Source: Mycolicibacter arupensis
GTDB taxonomy: Bacteria; Actinomycetota; Actinomycetes; Mycobacteriales; Mycobacteriaceae
DNA: 64,000 bases
Direction of reading: 5' to 3'
NCBI RefSeq assembly: GCF_002086515.1
Contig: NZ_MVHH01000001.1
Location: 124,001 to 188,000 of the forward strand
Program-made: the position numbers and the translations under genes
In this document: positions 8,159 to 16,118 of the stretch, in pieces
Position numbering within the stretch: the stretch's first letter is position 1
How the letters are laid out: each line of letters begins with the position of its first letter
The notes under the pieces: generated by a model
What the model saw: only the letters and a program-made list of their open reading frames with translations
What the model was told of the DNA's origin: nothing
The model's database searches: none

Positions 8159-8656
8159 GTGAGTCGTGCGGCAACCAGGGCTATCGCCGCATTGAACGCC
8201 GCGCAGGTCCCCTACGAGATCTTGCGCTATCGGCATGATCCGGATCGACAGTCCTTCGGCGCAGAGGCTGTTGAGCAACTGTCCGACACCGGCCCGGCCG
8301 GTGTGCGGCCCGAACAGATCTTCAAAACGCTGATCGTCGCCCTACCGCAGGGCCTGGCGGTCGCGGTCCTGCCGGTGCCGGCAAAGCTGTCTTTGAAGGC
8401 GGTCGCCGCAGCACTCGGCGTGCCTAAGGCGACGATGGCCGACCCCATGGCGGCGCAGAGGTCGACCGGCTACGTGCTGGGCGGCATCTCACCGCTGGGG
8501 CAGCGCAAAGCCCTGCCGACGGTGGTGGACGCTTCGGCCCTCGACTTCGATCGGGTGCTCTGCAGCGCCGGGCAACGCGGCTGGGATGTGGCGTTGGCAC
8601 CCACGGACCTGATCCGGTTGACCGTCGCGGTCACCGCTGACGTTCAGGCCCACTGA
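8159..8656 (+). CDS. YbaK/ProX-type aminoacyl-tRNA deacylase
   Basis: A 165-residue YbaK/EbsC-domain protein. Family features seen are FKTLIV (the catalytic lysine region, near residue 57), AVLPVPAKLSLKAVAAALG, and VLGGISPLGQRKALPTVVD. YbaK enzymes hydrolyse mischarged Cys-tRNAPro. The GTG start at 8159 aligns the N-terminus (ATRAIAALNAAQVPYEI). In M. tuberculosis the equivalent position carries the broken-looking Rv3224A/B pair; here the gene is intact. It is divergent from sigH and convergent with the STAS gene. Confidence 0.88.
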   Translation: MSRAATRAIAALNAAQVPYEILRYRHDPDRQSFGAEAVEQLSDTGPAGVRPEQIFKTLIVALPQGLAVAVLPVPAKLSLKAVAAALGVPKATMADPMAAQRSTGYVLGGISPLGQRKALPTVVDASALDFDRVLCSAGQRGWDVALAPTDLIRLTVAVTADVQAH

Positions 8657-8674
8657 CCGCTTGCGGGGTCCGGT

Positions 8675-9133
8675 TCAGCCCAGCACCGGCCCGGGGTCTC
8701 GACGCGGGACGCCGCCGAGCGCTTCGTCGACACTCGTGACCAGCAACAGCTCGGAGTCCAGTCCTGCGGCGGCCACGACCCGCTCGACCACCGGCTGATC
8801 ACTGACCAGATACAGCGTGATGCCGCGGAATCGGCATCGGGCCGCTTCGTCGGCCAGCACCGCGAACGCGCAGACGGCCATGAACTCCAGCGCCTTGGCA
8901 TCGATAACCAGCGGACCCGGAGCCACGGTTGCCGTGGAAGCATCGGCGATCAAGCGGCGCCAGAGCGCCACGTTGGATGCATCGACAGTGCCACCCGCGC
9001 GCACCAGTAACGCCGTGCCGTTGCGTTCCACGACAGCGTCCAGACGTTCTCCCCCGTAGCTCGCACCGACGCTGAATGAGGGAACACACTCGGCGAGGCC
9101 GGAGCCGGCAGCCATCGACGGGTCGAGGGCCAT
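8675..9133 (-). CDS. STAS-domain protein (anti-anti-sigma factor-like)
   Basis: About 152 residues from the ATG at 9133. An alpha/beta STAS fold is suggested by LLVRAGGTVDASNVALWRRLI, PLVIDAKALEFMAVCAFAVLADEAARC and ITLYLVSDQPVVERVVAAAGLD. The usual phosphorylatable Ser/Thr of SpoIIAA-type proteins (D-x-S/T after LEF) is not obvious: the equivalent place reads KALEFMAVCA. It may therefore not be a standard kinase substrate. The frame is open to 9211, but two palindromic operators (9187 and 9234) fall upstream of 9133, so I prefer the shorter form. The function is inferred as general stress signalling. Confidence 0.65.
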   Translation of the reverse strand: MALDPSMAAGSGLAECVPSFSVGASYGGERLDAVVERNGTALLVRAGGTVDASNVALWRRLIADASTATVAPGPLVIDAKALEFMAVCAFAVLADEAARCRFRGITLYLVSDQPVVERVVAAAGLDSELLLVTSVDEALGGVPRRDPGPVLG

Positions 9134-9186
9134 CTCATCGCAATCTCGCCTGATACCGCTGCCGAGCCACGCCCCACAGCGGCCAC

Positions 9187-9201
9187 GTTTACGGCGTAAA
9201 C
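9187..9201. promoter_or_regulatory. 15-bp palindromic operator, copy 1
   Basis: GTTTACG-G-CGTAAAC is a perfect inverted repeat with 7-bp arms. It lies 54 bp upstream of the preferred STAS-gene start. One of four copies within 1.2 kb. Confidence 0.75.
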
Positions 9202-9233
9202 CGAACAGCATGCGACCGAAGCTACGCCGGTTT

Positions 9234-9248
9234 GTTTACGTTGTAAAC
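9234..9248. promoter_or_regulatory. 15-bp palindromic operator, copy 2
   Basis: GTTTAC-GTT-GTAAAC has perfect 6-bp arms. It is 47 bp centre to centre from copy 1, on the promoter side of the STAS gene, so paired binding is possible. Confidence 0.7.
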
Positions 9249-9267
9249 CCAGGCTGGCCGGACGCAC

Positions 9268-9305
9268 GACGCGCCCCACCCGAGCCTGCTCGGGCGGGGC
9301 GCGTC
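9268..9305 (-). terminator. Hairpin terminator after the CsbD gene
   Basis: GACGCGCCCC pairs with GGGGCGCGTC and, after one A/C mismatch, CCCGAGC with GCTCGGG around a CT loop. It lies 9 bp after the CsbD stop on the minus strand. Confidence 0.75.
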
Positions 9306-9314
9306 CTTGACCGC

Positions 9315-9488
9315 TCAGTCCCTGAACGCGTCCTTGATGTTCTCGCCGGCCTGCTTCAGGCTCGACTTGCCCTGATCGGCCTTGCCCTCGTTTCGCAGAT
9401 CGTCGTTGCCGGTGACGTCACCGACCACCTCTTTGACCTTGCCCTTGGCGTCCTGCGCAACGTTCTTGGCCTTGTCTGCCAGTCCCAT
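9315..9488 (-). CDS. CsbD-family small stress protein
   Basis: A 57-residue hydrophilic protein, MGLADKAKN followed by DAKGKVKEVVGDVTGND and KADQGKSSLKQAGENIKDAFRD, the canonical CsbD helix-turn pattern. CsbD proteins are induced by general stress in many bacteria; the biochemical role is unknown. The ATG at 9488 is preceded by GGAGGAG, which settles the start. A 15-bp palindrome lies 52 bp upstream. It is downstream of the TetR gene on the same strand but has its own candidate promoter and terminator. Confidence 0.9.
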   Translation of the reverse strand: MGLADKAKNVAQDAKGKVKEVVGDVTGNDDLRNEGKADQGKSSLKQAGENIKDAFRD

Positions 9489-9539
9489 CGTGAAGCTCCT
9501 CCCTGGTGCAATTCTTGCGACCGGGGACATACCCACGGC

Positions 9540-9554
9540 ATTTACGACGTAAAC
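9540..9554. promoter_or_regulatory. 15-bp palindromic operator, copy 3
   Basis: ATTTACG-A-CGTAAAC differs from copy 1 only at the first and central bases. It lies in the 83-bp gap between the TetR stop and the CsbD start. Confidence 0.75.
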
Positions 9555-9571
9555 GCCTGCCGCATGACGCC

Positions 9572-10282
9572 TCAGTGGCGGGCGAGCAACAGCTCAAGCC
9601 GGTCGAGCATGGCCTCCAAGGCTTCTTCGAACTCGGCGGTGCTGTGGTCCTGGGACAACACCGGCTGCAGACGGCTCAGATGCGGATACTCCGTCAGATC
9701 GCGGCCAGAACGCCCCGTGTCGTCAAGAAGTGCCTCGTCAGGATGCAGTTCAGCCCCGTGCGCGGATACCTCCAACAGCAGGTGGCCGATCAGGAACGTG
9801 GTGTAAGAGCGGTAGGCGGCCACCGCGGCGCTGTCATCGAAACCGTAGGAGATCAGGGTGTCGAGGAAGCTTTCCATCCAGCGCAGGCTGCGCAGCGGCG
9901 GTCGAACCCACGGGGCCTCCGGAGCCTGCGTGGCGACCAGCGGGAAAACCTCGGGATGGTCGAGCGCAATCTGGCGCACCCCGTGAGCCAAGCGCATCAG
10001 GTAGTCCTGCCAGCCGTCCTCTTGGCGCCGCGCGGCCAATTGATCGGAGTAGAGCCGCTCGATGATGTGATCGACGACGCCGGTCAACAGATCGCCGCGG
10101 CCGTGCACGTAGCGGTAGAGCGCCATGGCCTCGACCCCGCAGGCGGCGCCCAGCCTGCGCATGGTCAGCTTCGCCAGTCCGTGCTCGTCGATGAAGTCGA
10201 TGGCCATCTCCAGGATCCCGTCGCGGCTCAACGGCGGCGAAGGACGCGCGCCCTCGGACGCGACGTCCACCTCGGGATCCAC
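9572..10282 (-). CDS. TetR-family transcriptional regulator, probable owner of the GTTTACG palindromes
   Basis: A 236-residue regulator. The N-terminal helix-turn-helix is at about residues 20-65: ILEMAIDFIDEHGLAKLTMRRLGAACGVEAMALYRYVHGR. The C-terminal ligand domain is all-helical (DYLMRLAHGVRQIALDHPEVFPLVATQ) and matches the TetR_C class seen with tetracycline-repressor-like proteins, ligand unknown. A 15-bp palindrome lies 43 bp upstream of its start, in the gap to the divergent dehydrogenase, and three more flank the downstream CsbD and STAS genes. That arrangement is best explained by this protein being autoregulated and controlling its neighbours. This gene is absent from the M. tuberculosis locus. 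Confidence 0.88.
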   Translation of the reverse strand: MDPEVDVASEGARPSPPLSRDGILEMAIDFIDEHGLAKLTMRRLGAACGVEAMALYRYVHGRGDLLTGVVDHIIERLYSDQLAARRQEDGWQDYLMRLAHGVRQIALDHPEVFPLVATQAPEAPWVRPPLRSLRWMESFLDTLISYGFDDSAAVAAYRSYTTFLIGHLLLEVSAHGAELHPDEALLDDTGRSGRDLTEYPHLSRLQPVLSQDHSTAEFEEALEAMLDRLELLLARH

Positions 10283-10325
10283 CAGATCACCTCTTCTCGC
10301 GCACGACGTGGCGTTTGGCGCCTTA

Positions 10326-10340
10326 GTTTACGTCGTAAGC
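10326..10340. promoter_or_regulatory. 15-bp palindromic operator, copy 4, in the tetR/SDR divergent promoter
   Basis: GTTTACG-T-CGTAAGC has one mismatch in the right arm. It lies 43 bp from the TetR start and 72 bp from the dehydrogenase start, suiting simultaneous control of both. Confidence 0.7.
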
Positions 10341-10412
10341 CAGCTCCCAGACACAAAAGCGCCAGGTCTGCCGAGAGCGCCGGCCGGGCATCGCGGGCAT
10401 AGGGTGGCATGC

Positions 10413-11273
10413 ATGCCACACCCAGGACCCCTCTCAGGCAAGACCATGTTCATCTCGGGAGCCAGCCGCGGTATCGGGTTGGCGATCGCCAAACGCGCAG
10501 CCGCCGACGGCGCCAACATCGCGCTGATCGCCAAGACCGCAGAACCACACCCCAAGCTCGACGGCACCATCTATACCGCGGCCGCCGAGATCGAAGAGGC
10601 TGGTGGACAGGCCCTGCCTATCGTCGGCGACATCCGGGACGGCGAGTCGGTGGCAGGCGCTGTGGCCACCGCCGTCGAACGGTTCGGCGGCATCGACATC
10701 TGCGTGAACAACGCCTCGGCGATCAATCTCGGGTCGATACTCGAGGTACCGCTCAAGCGGTTCGACCTGATGAACGGCATCGAGGTGCGCGGTACCTACG
10801 CGGTGTCCCAGGCCTGCATCCCGCACATGATCGGCCGGGAGAACCCGCACATCCTGACGCTGTCCCCGCCGATCCGGCTGGAACCGCAATGGCTCACACC
10901 CACCGCATACATGATGGCCAAGTTCGGAATGACACTGTGCGCCCTGGGCATGGCCGAAGAACTACGCGGACACGGAATAGCCTCCAACACGCTGTGGCCG
11001 CGCACGATGATCGCCACCGCCGCGGTTCAGAACCTGCTCGGCGGCGACGAGGCGATGGCCCGCTCTCGCAAACCTGAGGTCTACGCCGACGCCGCCTACG
11101 CGATTGTGACCCAGCCCGCCTCCTCTTACACCGGCAACACGCTGCTGTGCGAAGACGTGCTGGTGGAGTCCGGCGTCACCGATCTATCGGTCTATGACTG
11201 TGTGCCGGGCAGCGACCTGGGTGTGGACCTGTGGGTCGATACGGTCAACCCCCCGGGGTACGTACAGCCCTAG
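10413..11273 (+). CDS. Short-chain dehydrogenase, HSDL2-like (Rv3224-like)
   Basis: A 286-residue SDR. The NAD(P) motif SGASRGIGLAIAKR is at about residues 14-27, the NNAS motif (VNNASAIN) near 95, and YMMAKFG carries the Tyr-x3-Lys pair near residue 170. The usual catalytic Ser position reads ILTLSPPIRL, the pattern of the HSDL2/hydroxysteroid dehydrogenase-like branch. It aligns with M. tuberculosis Rv3224 (282 residues). The ATG at 10413 was chosen; a GTG lies 9 bp upstream. It is divergent from the TetR gene and shares its operator. The 3' end overlaps the convergent histidine kinase by 29 bp. Confidence 0.9.
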   Translation: MPHPGPLSGKTMFISGASRGIGLAIAKRAAADGANIALIAKTAEPHPKLDGTIYTAAAEIEEAGGQALPIVGDIRDGESVAGAVATAVERFGGIDICVNNASAINLGSILEVPLKRFDLMNGIEVRGTYAVSQACIPHMIGRENPHILTLSPPIRLEPQWLTPTAYMMAKFGMTLCALGMAEELRGHGIASNTLWPRTMIATAAVQNLLGGDEAMARSRKPEVYADAAYAIVTQPASSYTGNTLLCEDVLVESGVTDLSVYDCVPGSDLGVDLWVDTVNPPGYVQP

Positions 11274-12696
11274 CGTCGGCACTCGACGGCCCCGGGATCA
11301 CCAGCTTGAAGCACGCCCCCCCTTGGTGGGGAACGCAGCTCAGCGTTCCGCCGTGCGCGACGGCAAGCGCGCGGGCGATCGGCAGACCCAGCCCGGCACC
11401 GCCATGGTCGCGATCGCGGGCGCTGTCCAGCCGTACCAGCCGATCAAAGATGCGTTCGGCATCCTCGTCGCGGACACCGCATCCGGTGTCGGTGACCAGC
11501 ACCACGACGCCGTCATTGTCGACACCCTCGTCGCTTCGGACGTCGACGGTGATCTGCCCTCCAGGCAGGGTGTGACGGCGCGCGTTGTCGAGCAGGTTGG
11601 ACAGAATCTGCGCGACCCTGGTCGGGTCAACCCGAACGGACACTGCGTCCAGGCCCGTGCGCACCAGTCGCAGTTGCGGGGCAAGCAACGCGGCCCGATC
11701 CAGCTGATGGTCGACGATCCCGATCAAGTCGGCGTCCTGGAGTTCCAGCGGCAGTCCCGCATCGATGTAACTCAGGTCCAGCATGTCGGTCACCAGCCGG
11801 GTAGCGCGCCGCGCCTCGGTCAACAACAGGCTGGCACGACGGTGCTGGCGGAGAACTTCGGGCTCGATCGTTTCCGCGCCCAGTGATGCGACGGCCTGCT
11901 GACCGACGTTGCCGGCGATCTGCTCCGCGGCGGCCTGCATCCCCGCGATCGGCGTGCGCAGCTCATGGGCCGCGTCGGCGAGAAACCGCCGCATCGCCGC
12001 CTCGGCACGCTGGGCCCGCTGCGCTGCGAGGTATGCCCGCTTCTCGGAGGCCTCCAACTCATCAAGCATGCCATCGAAAGCGTCTGCGGCCCTGCCCAGT
12101 TCGGTCTTCGGGCGGTCGGGGCGCAGGCGCCGACCGCGGTCTCCGGTGGTGATGTCACGAGCGAGGTCGGTGAGTCGGTCCAGCGGCGCCAGCAGGACGC
12201 GACTCCCCCCTGCCAACAGGATCGATGCGAGCACCAAGGTCGCCATGCCTGCTGCGATCATCAGGCTCCGCAAGCGGCGCAGCGTCTCGTCAGACTCAGT
12301 TGTGTCGACGGTCAGGATCACCCGGTCGCCGTTGGCCAGGGGGTGCACCACAAGCTCCGACGAGTGGAAAGGGGCCATCGGCAGGGCCGAGCTCGTCCCG
12401 CCGGTGCTCGCGTCGGGCTCGATCTCGGGGTCGCCGAAGCTGTCGCCGTCGGCAGTGACGACAAGCGCGCCGATCACGCCGACGTTGAGGTGATCCGACA
12501 GTTGTTCCGCAGAGATGCCCAGTGCCACAAGGGAATCAGCTCGATCTGCGGCGATCTCCAAGCGTTCATGCACGCTGCGGTTGGCGAGTGCACTCAAGCT
12601 GGCGTTGATCCCGATCCCCATCGCCACCATCGACAGCGCGAGCAGCGCCAACACGAGCACCGTCAGTCGGCGCCGCAGCGAGGGAGTTGCGGTCAC
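11245..12696 (-). CDS. Membrane sensor histidine kinase
   Basis: A 483-residue HisKA kinase. There are two membrane segments (about residues 12-32 and 145-168) around an extracytoplasmic domain of some 110 residues, then a HAMP domain (LLAPLDRLTDLARDI to FDGMLDELEASE). The phosphoacceptor box is FLADAAHELRTPIAG near residue 245, the N box is QILSNLLDNARRHT, and the G boxes are VTDTGCGVRDED and GGAGLGLPIARAL. The start overlaps the response regulator stop by 4 bp. The signal is not known. I could not assign it confidently to a named M. tuberculosis pair, so no symbol is given. Confidence 0.9.
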   Translation of the reverse strand: MTATPSLRRRLTVLVLALLALSMVAMGIGINASLSALANRSVHERLEIAADRADSLVALGISAEQLSDHLNVGVIGALVVTADGDSFGDPEIEPDASTGGTSSALPMAPFHSSELVVHPLANGDRVILTVDTTESDETLRRLRSLMIAAGMATLVLASILLAGGSRVLLAPLDRLTDLARDITTGDRGRRLRPDRPKTELGRAADAFDGMLDELEASEKRAYLAAQRAQRAEAAMRRFLADAAHELRTPIAGMQAAAEQIAGNVGQQAVASLGAETIEPEVLRQHRRASLLLTEARRATRLVTDMLDLSYIDAGLPLELQDADLIGIVDHQLDRAALLAPQLRLVRTGLDAVSVRVDPTRVAQILSNLLDNARRHTLPGGQITVDVRSDEGVDNDGVVVLVTDTGCGVRDEDAERIFDRLVRLDSARDRDHGGAGLGLPIARALAVAHGGTLSCVPHQGGACFKLVIPGPSSADARAVRTPGG

Positions 12697-13415
12697 AGGC
12701 CCGCCAGTTCCAGCCGGTAACCGATCCCCCGCACCGTGTGCAGGATTCGCGGACCATGCGACTCGAGTTTCTGGCGCAGCGCACTGATATGGGCCTGGAC
12801 CAGATTGGGGTCGTACGCCTCATATCCCCACACCGTGTTGAGGATCTGTGCACTGCTGACGATGCGGCCACGTTGCTCGACGAGGTAGACCAGGATCCGC
12901 AGCTCGGTGGCGGTCAAGCCCAACGGCGCACCCGATCGAGAGGCCAGCCCGGCATCGACATCGATCATCAGGTCTCCGAACTGCACGGCGGCGGGCAACC
13001 GGCCTCTTCGACGCAGCACGGCCCCGACCCTGGACACCAGCTCGGCGAGTTCGAACGGCTTGACGACGTAGTCGTCGGCGCCGCCGTCAAGGCCGCGCAA
13101 CCGGTCGGGCAGGCCGTCACGCGCGGTGAGCAACACCACCCCCACCTCACCCCAACGCAACACCACGTCCATCAACTCGAAGCCGTCGCGCCCCGGCAGC
13201 ATGACGTCGAGCACCACCAGATCCGGCCGAAATCCATCGAGCACCGCTTCCAGGGACTCTCCGTCGGGCTGGGTTTCGGCCAGATAGCCGGCATCCGAGA
13301 GCGCCTCATTGACCATCTCGCGGATGGTCTCGGAGTCCTCCACCACCAGCACTCGTGGCCTCCCCACGCTGAAGGGCGTACCGCCGCGAGAGTCGGCGGA
13401 TCGGGATTCTGACAT
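12693..13415 (-). CDS. OmpR/PhoB-family response regulator
   Basis: A 240-residue regulator. The receiver domain has VLVVEDSETIREMV, the phosphoacceptor VVLDVMLPGRDG, LLTAR and DDYVVKPFELAELVSRV; the winged-helix output domain has GLTATELRILVYLVEQRGRIVSSAQILNTVWGYEAYDPNLVQAHISALRQKLE. The start MSESRSADS at 13415 was chosen over an upstream ATG 51 bp away because the shorter form has a normal linker before the receiver. Coupled to the kinase gene by ATGA. It transcribes away from the PPE gene, with a 200-bp intergenic region that includes direct AGTTAAC-like repeats near 13490. Confidence 0.92.
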   Translation of the reverse strand: MSESRSADSRGGTPFSVGRPRVLVVEDSETIREMVNEALSDAGYLAETQPDGESLEAVLDGFRPDLVVLDVMLPGRDGFELMDVVLRWGEVGVVLLTARDGLPDRLRGLDGGADDYVVKPFELAELVSRVGAVLRRRGRLPAAVQFGDLMIDVDAGLASRSGAPLGLTATELRILVYLVEQRGRIVSSAQILNTVWGYEAYDPNLVQAHISALRQKLESHGPRILHTVRGIGYRLELAGL

Positions 13416-13615
13416 GGTCCATTGATAACACCGTGGCGCCGCGAAGGGGAGATCCGCTAAGGGCATCCAGACCCCTGCGGCCGTCTTCAGGTTAACTTCA
13501 AGTTAACAGATTAGGTTCGTCGAGGCCGGGTGCGCACGGCGCCCCGGCGCACCGGCGGGAATCGGGGGAATTCCGAAGAGACGATGACGCCTACTACCAA
13601 CAGGACTGTCTGACA

Positions 13616-14470
13616 ATGGATTTCGCACTGCTTCCGCCCGAGGTCAACTCAAGCCGAATGTATTCGGGGGCGGGCGCCCGGCCACTGATGGCCGCCGCCT
13701 CGGCCTGGAGCGCTCTCGCCGCCGAGTTGAGCAGCATGGGCCTGGCCTACGACGCGATGATCGACGCGGTGCGCGCCGGCCAGGTGGAGCCCGGCGCGGC
13801 TGCGATGACCGCCGCAGCGGCACCCTTCGCCCAGTGGATGCACGTCACCTCCGCCCAAGCCGAACGCGTGGCATCGGCTGCCCGTTCCGCGGCCGCCGCC
13901 TATGACACGGCTTTCGCCATGACGGCGCCTCCCTCGATGGTCACCGCCAACCGCGCCCAGCTGATGTCGCTGGTGGTCAACAATTTCCTGGGCCACAACA
14001 CCGCCGCGATCGCGGCCACTGAGGCCCAGTACTCCCACCTGTGGGCCCAGAATGGCGCGGCCATGTACGGCTACGCCGTCACCTCCACTGTTGCGGCACG
14101 GCTGGCCCCCTTCACCCAGCCCCCGCGCGCCGCCGGTTCGGTCCTGGCCGCGCCCTCTCTCGAGTTGGCTGACCGCCTGTACGACACGTTCGTCATCGCC
14201 GCTGCCGGCACTTTCGGTGTCGACCTGAGCGGTGCCGACGAGATCGCGAGCGTGCTGCTACCGGAGATGGCCCCGTCCCCCGCGTCGGCTCCGGTATGCG
14301 CCGAACGGGGCGAGGCGGCCACCCTCAATGGACTGTCGGTGCCCCGTTCGTGGGCCGCGGCGGTCCCGGCCACGGTGATCCGGCAGATCGGAGCGGCGTC
14401 GCCGAACGAGGAAGAGGCCGTCTTGCCGGCCGCCGCCGGGGCCCCGCACTACCCCTGGCACAGCCGCTGA
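13616..14470 (+). CDS. Orphan PPE-family protein lacking WxG
   Basis: A 284-residue PPE protein: MDFALLPPEVNSSRMYSGAGARPLM, the long helical domain, and NNFLGHNTAAIAATEAQY. The position of the WxG turn, normally SxxWxGxAA, reads AGQVEPGAAAM, so Trp and Gly are both replaced. This motif closes the helical hairpin and is nearly universal in PPE proteins. A short C-terminal part contains GLSVPRSWAAAVPA, the SVP signature. There is no PE gene upstream, so a partner for export by an ESX system must come from elsewhere, or the protein no longer pairs. It may be a degenerating or specialised member. Confidence 0.88.
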   Translation: MDFALLPPEVNSSRMYSGAGARPLMAAASAWSALAAELSSMGLAYDAMIDAVRAGQVEPGAAAMTAAAAPFAQWMHVTSAQAERVASAARSAAAAYDTAFAMTAPPSMVTANRAQLMSLVVNNFLGHNTAAIAATEAQYSHLWAQNGAAMYGYAVTSTVAARLAPFTQPPRAAGSVLAAPSLELADRLYDTFVIAAAGTFGVDLSGADEIASVLLPEMAPSPASAPVCAERGEAATLNGLSVPRSWAAAVPATVIRQIGAASPNEEEAVLPAAAGAPHYPWHSR

Positions 14471-14505
14471 CGCGGCTCGCCGTTTCGCGCTGCCGGTGGG
14501 CGCAG

Positions 14506-15282
14506 CTAGAGCAGATAGCCCTGCTGGGGTTGGGGTGTGGCCGGCGCGATCAGCTCAGGTGAATTGTTGCGCACGCTGTTGACCAGAGTCGATACCTCGT
14601 GTGTCGCGATCCCGGTCACGTCCGGCGGCCGGGCCAGCAGCGTGGTGTCGATCGCGGAGTCCGGATCCAGCCAGCTTTGCCAACAGTCTTCGGGCAGCAG
14701 CAACGGCATCCGGTCGTGAATCTCGGCCAGTTCACCGACAGCCTCGGTGGTGATGATCGCGACGCTGAGCACCGTGGCCGAGAGCCGGTCAGGTCGCCAG
14801 ATCGACCACAAGCCGGCCGCGAACAACATCGCGCCCTCGCCATGGATGTAGAACGGGGTCTTGCGGGCCCGTGATCTGGCCCCGGCCCCCGCCGGACCAC
14901 CCGGTTCAGGCGCGGCCGCCCGCCATTCGTAATAGCCGTCCATCGGCACCAGGCAACGTCGCCGTTCCGCACTGGCGCGGTAGGCCGGCGACGTGGTCAC
15001 CTTGTCGGCGCGGGCATTGATCAGCAAGGGGCCGCCGGGCGCGGGCGCACCACCGGGGCCGGGTTTCGCCCACGCCGGGAGTAGTCCCCAGCGCATCAGC
15101 CGCAGCCGCCGGGTGGGCTGGTCTCCGGCCTCGGTGTGCCGACTGACCACGGTGACGATCCCGTCGGTGGGAGCCACGTTGTAGTTCGGCCCGGTATCGG
15201 CACCGGCGGGGACTTCGTTGATCGCGTCGATCTGCGTCGCCAGCAGGGCCGGATCGGTGGTTATCGCGAAACGCCCACACAT
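14506..15282 (-). CDS. SRAP (HMCES/YedK) abasic-site peptidase (Rv3226c-like)
   Basis: A 258-residue SRAP protein. The catalytic Cys2 follows the initiator (MCGRFAITT). NYNVAPTD, LINARADK, the GYYEWR glutamate and the IHDRMPLLL histidine are all present, forming the family's active site. SRAP proteins crosslink to abasic sites in single-stranded DNA and protect replication forks. The start is fixed because Cys must be residue 2; upstream codons in frame belong to the neighbouring gene. A Gly/Ala/Pro-rich insertion lies around AAPEPGGPAGAGARSRA. It follows the methyltransferase gene after 4 bp, so the two are co-transcribed. Confidence 0.95.
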   Translation of the reverse strand: MCGRFAITTDPALLATQIDAINEVPAGADTGPNYNVAPTDGIVTVVSRHTEAGDQPTRRLRLMRWGLLPAWAKPGPGGAPAPGGPLLINARADKVTTSPAYRASAERRRCLVPMDGYYEWRAAAPEPGGPAGAGARSRARKTPFYIHGEGAMLFAAGLWSIWRPDRLSATVLSVAIITTEAVGELAEIHDRMPLLLPEDCWQSWLDPDSAIDTTLLARPPDVTGIATHEVSTLVNSVRNNSPELIAPATPQPQQGYLL

Positions 15283-15286
15283 ACCT

Positions 15287-16027
15287 TCATGGTGACAGCA
15301 GCTGATCGATCCGGGTGGCGGACACTGCCCAGAAGGGCATGTGCACCATGTTGTCTTCGAGCAACGGTTGCAGATGGGCGAACCGCTGGGCCAGCGCGCG
15401 AACCCCGGGCAGCAGGTCCTCACGCCCCATCGCCTCCATGACCGCGATCATCTCGGTAAAGGCGTTGGGGTCGAATGTGCCCTGGTAGGTCGTGGTCCCG
15501 ACGTGATCGATGCGCCATCCCGCGGACTCCAGCAGCGGAGCGAACCGCTCGGGCGACATCCCGTCCAGCTGCCAGCCGTTGACGTTATGACGCCCCGCTT
15601 CGAACAAGAACAGCCGAGCCTGCGGTTTCGTCGCCCGATGCAGGTTGCGCGCATAGCGCAGCTGGGTCTCCTCGTCATCCTGGAACAGGTGGTAAAAGGC
15701 GCTGTCGACGACGGTGTCGAACCGGCCCTGGAATCCGGCGAGTTCAACCGCATCGGCCACCTGGAAGTCCACATGCACACCGGCCTGGGCGGCATTGCGT
15801 TGCGCCAGCGCGATGGTGGCCGGGGAATGATCGAGCCCCGTAGTTGAATAGCCATGGGCTGCATAGTGAATCGCGTGGTGGCCCGCACCTGTTCCCGGAT
15901 CGAGGACCTCACCACGCAGCGCGCCATAGGCCACCAGTTGCTGCACCGCAGGCTGCGGACGGCCGATATCCCACGGCTCGGGAGGACTGGCATCGGGTGC
16001 GTCCTTAACCCCGGTATCACTGTTCAT
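15287..16027 (-). CDS. Class I SAM-dependent methyltransferase
   Basis: A 246-residue Rossmann methyltransferase. Motif I is GEVLDPGTGAGHHAIHYA (about residues 35-52), with the acidic GLDHSPATIALAQ, then VDFQVADAVEL and FDTVVDSAFYHLFQD. The N-terminus PPEPWDIGRPQPAV resembles thiopurine-type or TehB-like methyltransferases. The substrate is unknown. The ATG at 16027 was chosen because it sits about 25 residues before motif I; the upstream open frame crosses into the divergent gene's promoter. It lies directly before the SRAP gene and is divergent from the monooxygenase-like gene. Confidence 0.88.
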   Translation of the reverse strand: MNSDTGVKDAPDASPPEPWDIGRPQPAVQQLVAYGALRGEVLDPGTGAGHHAIHYAAHGYSTTGLDHSPATIALAQRNAAQAGVHVDFQVADAVELAGFQGRFDTVVDSAFYHLFQDDEETQLRYARNLHRATKPQARLFLFEAGRHNVNGWQLDGMSPERFAPLLESAGWRIDHVGTTTYQGTFDPNAFTEMIAVMEAMGREDLLPGVRALAQRFAHLQPLLEDNMVHMPFWAVSATRIDQLLSP

Positions 16028-16118
16028 CGCCCACCACTGTGCGGCAGTCCGGTTAACGAAATCGGAACGCGCGGTGTACAAAAACCGACACCAGCTGCGG
16101 GGTGGCAAGATCGCCGCT

